Origin: Methylococcaceae bacterium
GTDB lineage: Bacteria > Pseudomonadota > Gammaproteobacteria > Methylococcales > Methylomonadaceae
DNA: 6,095 nt
Assembly (NCBI GenBank): GCA_003155565.1
Contig: PMDM01000257.1
Span: forward strand, 1-6,095
Direction of reading: 5' to 3'
Below, one piece after another: positions 1 through 5,623 of the stretch. A model generated the notes under the pieces. It ran no database searches. It saw nothing but the letters and a program-made list of their open reading frames with translations, and was not told the DNA's origin. Positions within the stretch are counted from its first letter, which is position 1. Each line of letters opens with the position of its first letter. Made by a program: the position numbers and the translations under genes.

Positions 1-541
1 GAAAGGCCTGATCCGGCGGTAACAGTTCGGCCTGGAACAGGTTGGACTTCAATCCTGAAATTTCTTTCACCAAGCTATCAACAGGCGAAACATTGGCGGC
101 AACTGTAGGTGCAGGAAATGTGACATCAAGTGACTTTTCTTGAGGCGGATAACAAACGCCAATGTCTGCACAGCCTTGATAATGAATAACTAATTGGGTC
201 GATGGTACGCTCTTAGAAACTGTTACAGGTAGATTGATTTTTAATTGTTCTCGATAATGTTCAATATCCCCCAACAATTCATCGTGCTTGATTTTTCCGG
301 CTGGGAACGCAGGATTTCCGAATTGGATTTGCGGCGTTTTGGTTTCAAAACGCATACTTTTGCGATACAGGCTGTAGCCTTTGGCTATCGTCCAGGTGAT
401 TTCAATTTGATCGGGGCTGATTGCCTTTGCCGAGGCTTGGAAAACCTTTTCGGGTGGCAGCAGCGCGTCGCTGTCCAAGGCAAATCCGGTCTGGTCAAGT
501 AACGGCAGTAAACAGAAAATAATTATTTTGAAGCGTGACAT
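1..541 (-). CDS. dsbD: Thiol:disulfide interchange protein DsbD, N-terminal part (gene runs off the left edge)
   Basis: DsbD carries electrons from cytoplasmic thioredoxin across the inner membrane to periplasmic DsbC, DsbG and CcmG-type proteins. Only the first 180 codons lie in the window; the membrane domain and C-terminal thioredoxin domain would lie beyond position 1. Residues 1-21 (MSRFKIIIFCLLPLLDQTGF then A) look like a signal peptide. The rest is the periplasmic alpha domain, with the family signature YQGCADIGVCYPP at about 121-133. C124 and C130 match the redox-active pair of E. coli DsbD (mature C103/C109). The ATG at 541-539 is the furthest upstream start, because an in-frame TAA lies at 547-545. 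The gene begins inside the end of cutA with a 19-bp overlap and only a weak ribosome binding site (CTGGAT), which suggests translational coupling. The identification is secure from the CxxxxxC signature and the cutA linkage. Confidence 0.93.
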   Translation of the reverse strand, partial: MSRFKIIIFCLLPLLDQTGFALDSDALLPPEKVFQASAKAISPDQIEITWTIAKGYSLYRKSMRFETKTPQIQFGNPAFPAGKIKHDELLGDIEHYREQLKINLPVTVSKSVPSTQLVIHYQGCADIGVCYPPQEKSLDVTFPAPTVAANVSPVDSLVKEISGLKSNLFQAELLPPDQAF

Positions 542-846
542 GAATTAATCCAGTTAATGTACTCAGGTAAACCGTGTGCTATTGGAACAGCGATAATCTC
601 GGGAAGTTCATAAGGGTGAAGGCTGCGGACGGCAGTTTCAATGGCCTGATAGCCAGATTGAGGTGATTTAATGACGAGCAGATGCTCTTCAGCTGATTCG
701 GTCTGACCTTTCCATGAATAGATGGACGTTATGTTAGGCAAAATATTTACACAGGCCGCCAAAGCGCCGTCTACCAATAACTGGGCAATTTTTTCCGCCG
801 TATCCCTATCAGGGCAGGTGCAGAGTGTGATAATAAGCTGTGTCAT
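523..846 (-). CDS. cutA: Divalent-cation tolerance protein CutA (CutA1 family)
   Basis: A 107-residue cytoplasmic protein of the CutA1 family, close to the usual length of about 105-115. Family members are very stable trimers with a ferredoxin-like fold. E. coli cutA mutations affect copper tolerance, but the molecular role remains unsettled. Visible signatures are LCTCPD at 8-13, ACVNILP at 31-37 followed by SIYSWKG at 41-47, and HPYELPEIIAVPI at 77-89 followed by GLPEYINWI at 92-100. C9 and H77 align with E. coli residues C16 and H83, which have been implicated in metal binding. The ATG at 846-844 is the first possible start, since an in-frame TGA lies at 879-877; no good Shine-Dalgarno sequence precedes it. 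dsbD follows with a 19-bp overlap, the same pairing as in E. coli, so the two are very probably one operon. Confidence 0.95.
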   Translation of the reverse strand: MTQLIITLCTCPDRDTAEKIAQLLVDGALAACVNILPNITSIYSWKGQTESAEEHLLVIKSPQSGYQAIETAVRSLHPYELPEIIAVPIAHGLPEYINWINSCHASK

Positions 847-942
847 TTTGGCGTGTACGGAGGGTGCATAAGCGCATCAACCTGATTTTATGCTAGGAAT
901 TGCAGTCAATTAGCCCTATATTGTACCAACATCTGTCAATGT
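847..942. promoter_or_regulatory. Divergent intergenic region between cutA and fxsA
   Basis: This 96-bp gap must hold the promoters of both the cutA-dsbD operon and fxsA. On the plus strand TATATT at 917-922 is a plausible -10 box for fxsA, but no convincing -35 lies 16-18 bp upstream. On the minus strand there are TTGACA (939-934), TTGACT (909-904) and a TAAAAT-like hexamer, but none of the pairings has normal spacing. A short inverted repeat, AATTG-CAGT-CAATT, sits at 898-911 and could be an operator or chance. I can support the presence of promoters by gene orientation, not their exact positions. Confidence 0.4.
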
Positions 943-1389
943 ATGAGAGTTATGAAAGGTTTCCGAAGTATTTTTTTGTTAGTGTTGATTATTCCATTTG
1001 TCGAAATTTACCTGTTATTGAAGGTAGGTGGCATCATCGGCGCATTTCCAACCATATTCCTGGTCGTTTTTACCGCTGTACTGGGTGCATGGCTGCTACG
1101 GCAACAAGGCTTTGCAACTTTCCAACGGTTGCAAGCCAATCTCGCGCAAGGGACAATTCCCGCTTATGAAATGATCGAAGGGCCCATTATTTTGGTGGGT
1201 GGTATCTTGCTATTAACCCCAGGCTTTCTTACTGATATATTGGGCCTAGCCTGCCTGATTCCACAATTACGCAGGAAAATTGCGCAATATATTATTGAAA
1301 ATCATCTCGTTCAGTCCAGGGGGCATTTTCAATGGGGCAAACCCAAAGAGAAGGATGTGTTGGAAGGGGAATTTCGTAAAGACGACTAA
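943..1389 (+). CDS. fxsA: FxsA family inner-membrane protein
   Basis: A 148-residue polytopic membrane protein of the FxsA family. E. coli FxsA (about 158 residues) was named because overproduction relieves F-plasmid exclusion of phage T7; its normal function is unknown. Hydrophobic segments lie at about 10-27, 31-52 and 80-106, followed by a charged cytoplasmic tail. Family hallmarks are PFVEIYLLLKVGGIIGA at 18-34, TAVLGAWLLRQQG at 44-56, TPGFLTDILG at 92-101, and the acidic end VLEGEF. The start could be ATG 943 or ATG 952 (MKGFRSIF). The second gives an N-terminus more like typical members, but neither has a clear Shine-Dalgarno, so I keep the longer form. It is divergent from cutA, as fxsA is from the cutA-side genes in E. 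coli, and convergent with the next gene. Confidence 0.93.
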   Translation: MRVMKGFRSIFLLVLIIPFVEIYLLLKVGGIIGAFPTIFLVVFTAVLGAWLLRQQGFATFQRLQANLAQGTIPAYEMIEGPIILVGGILLLTPGFLTDILGLACLIPQLRRKIAQYIIENHLVQSRGHFQWGKPKEKDVLEGEFRKDD

Positions 1390-1402
1390 GATACTGGGAA
1401 CA

Positions 1403-1424
1403 GAAACTACATCCCTGTAGTTTC
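1403..1424 (+). terminator. Hairpin between convergent fxsA and the DUF2892 gene
   Basis: A perfect 9-bp stem, GAAACTACA (1403-1411) with TGTAGTTTC (1416-1424), closed by a TCCC loop. It begins 14 bp after the fxsA stop and ends 17 bp before the stop of the opposing gene, the right place for a terminator serving either strand. The stem is AT-rich and there is no proper T tract on either side (CTTAAAA follows on the plus strand), so it is not a textbook intrinsic terminator. It may instead protect the 3' end of the mRNA. Confidence 0.4.
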
Positions 1425-1441
1425 CTTAAAATACTGTGCAA

Positions 1442-1723
1442 TTATTTCGCTTTCTTATTGGCTTTTGGCGTGTCAGCTTTAGGCGTTTCAACTACCGCTG
1501 CGGCATCAGCCACGGTGCAAGTGTTTTTGCCCAAGCCGGAATAAACTGGACACCAGCCCGAATAACCGCTTGCAACCAGCGCCAAACCCACCAGCAACAA
1601 AAGTATTTGTGCAGTGAAAATAGAAATAACCAGTAGTGCCGCACCGGCGTATAACCGGTATTTTTTTTCTTTTTGCCCCACGTTGTGTTCAAATTTCATC
1701 ATGCGCTTATAATCAAAACTCAT
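1442..1723 (-). CDS. DUF2892 (YgaP-type transmembrane domain) small membrane protein
   Basis: A 93-residue protein matching the DUF2892 family, the two-helix membrane domain also found at the end of the rhodanese YgaP; here it stands alone without a rhodanese domain. Family features visible are NVGQKEKKYRLYAG at 14-27, two adjoining hydrophobic helices at about 24-38 and 39-54, and GWCPVYSGLGKNTC at 56-69 with conserved C58 and C69. After the core comes a low-complexity Ala/Lys/Pro tail (71-93) with a near repeat, TPKAN after PKAD. The function is unknown, and I infer only inner-membrane location. The ATG at 1723-1721 is fixed by AGAGGAG, the only strong Shine-Dalgarno in the window, six bases upstream; Met8 and Met9 are less likely starts. 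It is monocistronic, divergent from uvrD and convergent with fxsA. Confidence 0.88.
   Translation of the reverse strand: MSFDYKRMMKFEHNVGQKEKKYRLYAGAALLVISIFTAQILLLLVGLALVASGYSGWCPVYSGLGKNTCTVADAAAVVETPKADTPKANKKAK
1643..1668 (+). terminator. Possible plus-strand intrinsic terminator antisense to the DUF2892 gene
   Basis: On the plus strand ACCGG (1643-1647) and CCGGT (1655-1659) form a 5-bp GC-rich stem with a 7-base loop, followed after one A by eight Ts (1661-1668). This has the shape of an intrinsic terminator. It lies inside the coding region of the minus-strand membrane-protein gene, where the T run encodes lysine codons on the other strand. It could stop transcripts reading through from fxsA, or may just reflect the Lys-rich coding. 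Confidence 0.3.
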
Positions 1724-1789
1724 CTTAATCTCCTCTGGGTGTAATTTTTATTATGTTGTCGGGTGATCGTCATTCTGTCGCCAGAACCA

Positions 1790-1805
1790 CTGGCAATATA
1801 CACAG
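1790..1805 (+). promoter_or_regulatory. LexA-box-like operator upstream of uvrD
   Basis: The 16-bp sequence CTGGCAATATACACAG has the CTGT-N8-ACAG architecture of a gammaproteobacterial SOS box with one half-site base changed, and an AT-rich centre. Read on the other strand it is CTGTGTATATTGCCAG. From memory, the known E. coli uvrD LexA box is CTGTATATATACCCAG, which carries the same CCAG half-site variant. The site ends 25 bp before the uvrD ATG. A weak plus-strand -10-like TATACA (1797-1802) lies inside it. This supports SOS control of uvrD, by inference from sequence only. Confidence 0.55.
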
Positions 1806-1822
1806 CTCCTAAAAAAGTGCAA
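1795..1822 (-). promoter_or_regulatory. Candidate sigma-70 promoter for the DUF2892 gene
   Basis: Read on the minus strand, TTGCAC (1822-1817) and TATATT (1800-1795) are separated by 16 bp. The -10 box matches the consensus at 5 of 6 positions and the -35 at 3 of 6. Transcription would begin near 1788 and leave a leader of about 65 nt. The -10 box lies within the LexA-like site described separately. Confidence 0.4.
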
Positions 1823-1830
1823 GCGATAAC

Positions 1831-3993
1831 ATGGATATTACGAAAATCATAGATCCTTTAAACGATGCCCAGCGCTCGGCAGTGACCGCACCCAATCAGG
1901 CTGTCCTGGTGCTTGCTGGAGCGGGTAGCGGTAAAACCCGTGTTTTGGTGCATCGTATCGCCTGGCAGATCCGTGTGGTGGGCGTGTCCGCACATAGTAT
2001 TTTGGCGGTAACTTTTACCAATAAAGCGGCAAGGGAAATGCGCAACCGGCTCGAAGATTTGCTGGGTCTTTCAACGCACACAATGTGGATCGGCACTTTT
2101 CATGGCCTTGCGCATCGCTTGTTAAGGCGGCACGCCAAGCAGGCGAAACTGCCGGACACTTTTCAAGTAATGGACTCTGCTGACCAACTGCGGGTGATTA
2201 AACGCTTGGTGGCTACGATGAATCTTGATGAGACCAAGTGGCCGCCCAAGCAAATCCAATGGTTTATTAATGCCCAAAAAGATGAAGGCAAACGGGCGCG
2301 ACATCAGCTAGATTCCAGCGATGTTTTCCAGCGGCAAATGCTGGCGGTTTACCGGGGTTATGAAGAAATTTGTGACCGTTCGGGTTTGGTGGATTTTGCC
2401 GAATTGTTACTTAGGGCGCATGAGCTCTTGCGTGATAATCACGATTTGCTGGAATTTTATCAACAGCGATTCTTGCAGGTGCATGTCGATGAATTCCAGG
2501 ACACCAACACCATCCAGTATGCTTGGTTACGGCTTTTGACGGACGGCAAGGATAACCTGTTTGTCGTGGGCGATGATGACCAGTCGATATATGGATGGCG
2601 CGGCGCACGGATTGAAAACATTTTTAGTTTTCAAAAGCATTACCCCAATCATCAAGTGATAAAGCTTGAACAAAACTACCGTTCGACAGGCAACATCCTT
2701 AATGCTGCCAACAAAGTCATCAGCATGAATGAAGCCCGAATGGGCAAAGAGCTATGGACTGAGGCAGGCGAGGGCGAGCTGATTTCCTTGTATGCTGCAT
2801 TTAATGAACTGGATGAAGCCTATTTTGTGGTTGATCGGATCAAAGCCTGGGTGAATGAAGGCGGATTGCGTAGTGATGCTGCGATTTTGTACCGGTCAAA
2901 TGCCCAATCCCGTCAGTTTGAAGAAAAATTAATGGCTACGGGTACGCCTTACCGGGTTTATGGCGGGTTACGGTTTTTTGAACGGGCGGAAATTAAAAAC
3001 GCCTTGGCTTATTTAAGGCTGATGTCCAACCGCCATGATGATCCGTCGTTCGAGCGCGTGATTAATACCCCAACGCGAGGACTAGGCGCTAAAGCCATCG
3101 ACGATATTCGTTTAATAGCCAAAGACCAGAATATGTCTTTATGGTCGGCAGCTATTACGCTACTTAAGCAAAAGCCGATGACACCTCGCGCAAAAAAAGC
3201 ACTGGTAGGGTTTTTGGAACTGATTGACCGGCTGAGTACACAAGCTGAAGGCTTGGAATTGTATGAAAAAGTACAGATGGTCAACGAACATAGCGGCCTA
3301 ATCCCATTGTATAAAAATGAAAAAGGTGAGCACGGCGAAGAAAAACTGGAAAACCTGGACGAATTGATTAACGCCGCCCGTCTTTTCGATGCCGAGCAGG
3401 AAAATGAGGAAAATCTCAGCGAACTCGATTTATTCCTTGCTCATGCGTCATTGGAAGCGGGTGACATGCAGGGCGAGGAGTTTGAAGATTGTGTGCAGTT
3501 GATGACCTTACATTCCGCAAAAGGCCTGGAGTTTAAGCTGGTGTTCCTAGTCGGTATGGAGGAAGGCTTATTCCCTTCCCAACAATCTTCTGATGATATT
3601 GCCCGGTTGGAAGAGGAACGACGGCTTTGCTACGTGGGCATGACCCGTGCCATGCGGCAATTGTACCTAACATACGCTGAATCCCGGCGCATATATGGCA
3701 GGGAAAGTTATCCCAGGCCGTCGCGATTTTTGCGGGAAATTCCTGCGGAGTGTATGCAGGAAGTCAGGATGCGGGCTACAGTTAGTCGTCCGCAAGCGGT
3801 AGCAAAGTCTATTGATCTAATGGCGCAGGGGAGACAGTTTAAACTTGGACAGCGTGTAGGCCATGCCAAGTTTGGCGAGGGTGTGGTGTTACAAATTGAA
3901 GGGGAGGGCGCACAAGAACGGGCGCAAATTAATTTCAAGCAGGTCGGGGTTAAGTGGCTTATGTTGAGCTATGCCCAGTTGGAGGCGTTGTAG
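1831..3993 (+). CDS. uvrD: DNA helicase II, UvrD (superfamily 1A, 3'-5')
   Basis: An ATP-dependent 3'-5' helicase that displaces UvrC and the excised oligonucleotide in nucleotide excision repair, unwinds nicked DNA in MutL-directed mismatch repair, and strips RecA. Its 720 residues equal the E. coli length, and the helicase motifs run in order: Q motif LNDAQRSAV (10-18), Walker A GAGSGKT (30-36, K35), Ia TFTNKAA (61-67), II VDEFQDTN (219-226), III GDDDQSIYGWRGA (247-259), IV QNYRS (281-285, R284), V TLHSAKGLEF (559-568) and VI RRLCYVGMTRA (597-607, R605). Residues 668-720 form the C-terminal Tudor-like domain (LGQRVGHAKFGEG, GVKWLMLSYAQLE), which identifies UvrD rather than Rep. All key residues are intact. 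ATG 1831 is the first start after an in-frame TAA at 1810-1812; the Shine-Dalgarno is poor. A LexA-like box lies just upstream. Confidence 0.97.
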   Translation: MDITKIIDPLNDAQRSAVTAPNQAVLVLAGAGSGKTRVLVHRIAWQIRVVGVSAHSILAVTFTNKAAREMRNRLEDLLGLSTHTMWIGTFHGLAHRLLRRHAKQAKLPDTFQVMDSADQLRVIKRLVATMNLDETKWPPKQIQWFINAQKDEGKRARHQLDSSDVFQRQMLAVYRGYEEICDRSGLVDFAELLLRAHELLRDNHDLLEFYQQRFLQVHVDEFQDTNTIQYAWLRLLTDGKDNLFVVGDDDQSIYGWRGARIENIFSFQKHYPNHQVIKLEQNYRSTGNILNAANKVISMNEARMGKELWTEAGEGELISLYAAFNELDEAYFVVDRIKAWVNEGGLRSDAAILYRSNAQSRQFEEKLMATGTPYRVYGGLRFFERAEIKNALAYLRLMSNRHDDPSFERVINTPTRGLGAKAIDDIRLIAKDQNMSLWSAAITLLKQKPMTPRAKKALVGFLELIDRLSTQAEGLELYEKVQMVNEHSGLIPLYKNEKGEHGEEKLENLDELINAARLFDAEQENEENLSELDLFLAHASLEAGDMQGEEFEDCVQLMTLHSAKGLEFKLVFLVGMEEGLFPSQQSSDDIARLEEERRLCYVGMTRAMRQLYLTYAESRRIYGRESYPRPSRFLREIPAECMQEVRMRATVSRPQAVAKSIDLMAQGRQFKLGQRVGHAKFGEGVVLQIEGEGAQERAQINFKQVGVKWLMLSYAQLEAL

Positions 3994-4008
3994 GCATAAT
4001 TCCTACAA
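3988..4008 (+). terminator. Hairpin spanning the uvrD stop codon
   Basis: A perfect 7-bp stem, TTGTAGG (3988-3994) with CCTACAA (4002-4008), closed by a 7-base loop, includes the uvrD TAG stop at 3991-3993. A short T4 follows at 4015-4018. As a terminator it is weak: short stem, T run 6 bp away. It could act together with the repeat structure just downstream. Confidence 0.3.
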
Positions 4009-4016
4009 ACTCCATT

Positions 4017-4133
4017 TTAAGGAATCTTTAAATAAGTTGAACCCATTCATGGTTCGAAAAGATCACCACGAACGGATTCAGCCTATTGCCGTTCGTCCTG
4101 AGCCTGTCGAAGGACTTTGCAGATATTCCTTAA
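4017..4133. repeat. Inverted REP-like repeat pair framed by a 9-bp inverted repeat
   Basis: Two related 28-bp units lie head to head in the uvrD-pyk gap. Unit A (4048-4075, plus orientation) and unit B (4089-4116, minus orientation) agree at 19 of 28 positions and both end in ACGAACGG, so 4068-4075 and 4089-4096 form an 8-bp perfect inverted repeat with a 13-base loop. Each unit also folds on itself: TGGT/ACCA in A (4050-4053, 4065-4068) and GTCCT/AGGAC in B (4095-4099, 4111-4115). Outside them, TTAAGGAAT (4017-4025) mirrors ATTCCTTAA (4125-4133), the latter covering the pyk stop codon. Unit B resembles a palindromic intergenic repeat I recall from many proteobacteria (CCTTCGACAGGCTCAGG). Likely a BIME-like element that stabilises or ends both converging transcripts. 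Confidence 0.7.
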
Positions 4134-5578
4134 GGCGTTAACCCCTGCCCAACTACAATAACTTTCAGCGCATTAGTCCCGCCTTTAACGCCTGTCAAAT
4201 CGCCTTTAGTGATGATGAATTTATCGCCGTCTTTGGCGAGATTCCATTTCCGTAATTCCCTGACAACATCGCGGTTAACTTCGGCATGATCGTGCCGTAT
4301 GTCGATGCGGTGGTAGATGGGAAACACGCCCCGGAATAAGGTGACCCGTCCCAGCGCCTCTTCGGAACTGCTTAATGCAAAAATGGGTATGCCTGAACTG
4401 ATCCGTGACATCCATAAAGGCGTTGAGCCAGATTCGGTCAAAGCGACTATACCTCTGATTTTGGTATGATTTGCCATATACATTGCCGACATTGCAATCG
4501 CCTCGTCGTCACGTTCAAATTCTATGGTCATACGGTGATCGGAAACACGGACGATAGACTGCTTTTCGGCTTCAAGACAAATGCGATCCATCGCTTCAAC
4601 AGCTTTAATCGGATGTTTTCCTGATGCCGTTTCTGCGGATAACATGATGGCATCGGTGCCGTCGTACACAGCATTGGCAACGTCAAACACTTCGGCACGG
4701 GTAGGAATCGGGTTGTCGATCATCGACTCCATCATCTGCGTCGCGGTAATCGCAACGCGGTTGAGTTCCCGTGTGCGTTTGATCAGAAGTTTTTGCACGG
4801 CGGGCAGGTTAGCGTCACCAATTTCGACACCCAAGTCGCCCCGCGCAACCATCACAGCGTCGGATGCCAGGATAATCTCATCCATAACGTCTGGAACAAT
4901 CGCTTCAGCACGTTCAACTTTAGCGACGATTCCTGCATGGCACCCTTCTGCCACCAATAGGCATCTGGCTTCATGCAAGTCTTCAGCAGTCCGTGGAAAA
5001 GAGATCGCCACATAATCGCACTTCATAAGCGCGATAGTTTTAATGTCTTCCTTATCTTTTTCGGTCAGTGCCGCAGCAGAAAGGCCACCACCCAAAAGGT
5101 TGATGCCTTTGTTATTGGATAAATCGCCACCAACGACAACGGTGCAATTAACCCGCATATTTTCAACATTAACGACATCGAGTACGATACGTCCATCATC
5201 CAGCAGCAACCGGCTACCGGGTTTGACTTCCATAGCCAGCGGTTCGTAAGTGATGCCGACCTGGGTGTTATCCCCTGCCAATGGATCAAGATTGATATCC
5301 AAGGCAAAGTCCTGGCCATCATTTAGCAACACCTTGGTGTCTTTAAATCGGGCAATCCGTATTTTAGGGCCCTGAAGATCGGCAAGAATACCGACGCGCC
5401 GCCCTATTTTTTGGCTGATTTCCCTGATTGTTTTGGCTCTATCAAGGTGGTCTTGAGCAGAACCATGCGAGAAATTCATGCGAACAACATCAACCCCGGC
5501 TTGTATTAATTCTTCAAGTACACCGGGTTTATCCGTAGCTGGGCCAAGTGTGGCTAAAATTTTGGTTCGTCTTAACAT
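4130..5578 (-). CDS. pyk: Pyruvate kinase, PykA type
   Basis: Catalyses phosphoenolpyruvate + ADP to pyruvate + ATP, the last step of glycolysis, in the cytoplasm. The 482 residues align along their length with E. coli PykA (480). The barrel domain shows VVRMNFSHGS (31-40), DLQGPKIR (67-74), NNKGINLLGGGLS (155-167), the catalytic lysine in IVAKVERAEA (217-226, K220) with metal ligands E222 and D248 in ARGDLGVEIGD, and ITATQMMESM (277-286). The B domain is about residues 70-170, and the C-terminal domain (from about 345) has the TESGST effector-site loop (381-386). Lysine 72 occupies the position that is Glu117 in K+-dependent muscle enzyme, predicting a K+-independent enzyme. An in-frame TAA at 5587-5585 fixes ATG 5578 as the first start; no clear Shine-Dalgarno. 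It lies 45 bp after gap on the same strand, so cotranscription is likely. Confidence 0.97.
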   Translation of the reverse strand: MLRRTKILATLGPATDKPGVLEELIQAGVDVVRMNFSHGSAQDHLDRAKTIREISQKIGRRVGILADLQGPKIRIARFKDTKVLLNDGQDFALDINLDPLAGDNTQVGITYEPLAMEVKPGSRLLLDDGRIVLDVVNVENMRVNCTVVVGGDLSNNKGINLLGGGLSAAALTEKDKEDIKTIALMKCDYVAISFPRTAEDLHEARCLLVAEGCHAGIVAKVERAEAIVPDVMDEIILASDAVMVARGDLGVEIGDANLPAVQKLLIKRTRELNRVAITATQMMESMIDNPIPTRAEVFDVANAVYDGTDAIMLSAETASGKHPIKAVEAMDRICLEAEKQSIVRVSDHRMTIEFERDDEAIAMSAMYMANHTKIRGIVALTESGSTPLWMSRISSGIPIFALSSSEEALGRVTLFRGVFPIYHRIDIRHDHAEVNRDVVRELRKWNLAKDGDKFIITKGDLTGVKGGTNALKVIVVGQGLTP

Positions 5579-5623
5579 TGGGTTTTATTTTAGTTTCAGT
5601 AATGAATCGTTATTTGCGGTTAA

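Noticed and set aside
245..502. An 85-codon plus-strand open frame near the left edge
   Set aside because: The minus strand here encodes the DsbD alpha domain with its signature cysteines, so this frame is a shadow.
934..939. Perfect minus-strand TTGACA as the -35 box of the cutA promoter
   Set aside because: The nearest -10-like sequences, TACAAT and TATAGG, lie only 8 and 13 bp away, too close for a sigma-70 promoter.
900..1169. An 89-codon plus-strand frame overlapping fxsA
   Set aside because: It has no family features, while the overlapping frame at 943-1389 clearly encodes FxsA.
1773..1793. Short inverted repeats TTCTG/CAGAA and CCAG/CTGG in the DUF2892-uvrD gap as a second operator
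   Set aside because: The arms are only 4-5 bp and match no operator I know; listed here as probable chance beside the LexA-like site.
4581..5015. A 144-codon plus-strand open frame opposite pyk
   Set aside because: It is Ser/Thr/Ala-rich, lacks any recognisable domain, and lies wholly antisense to a well-conserved enzyme; it is a shadow of the pyk codons.
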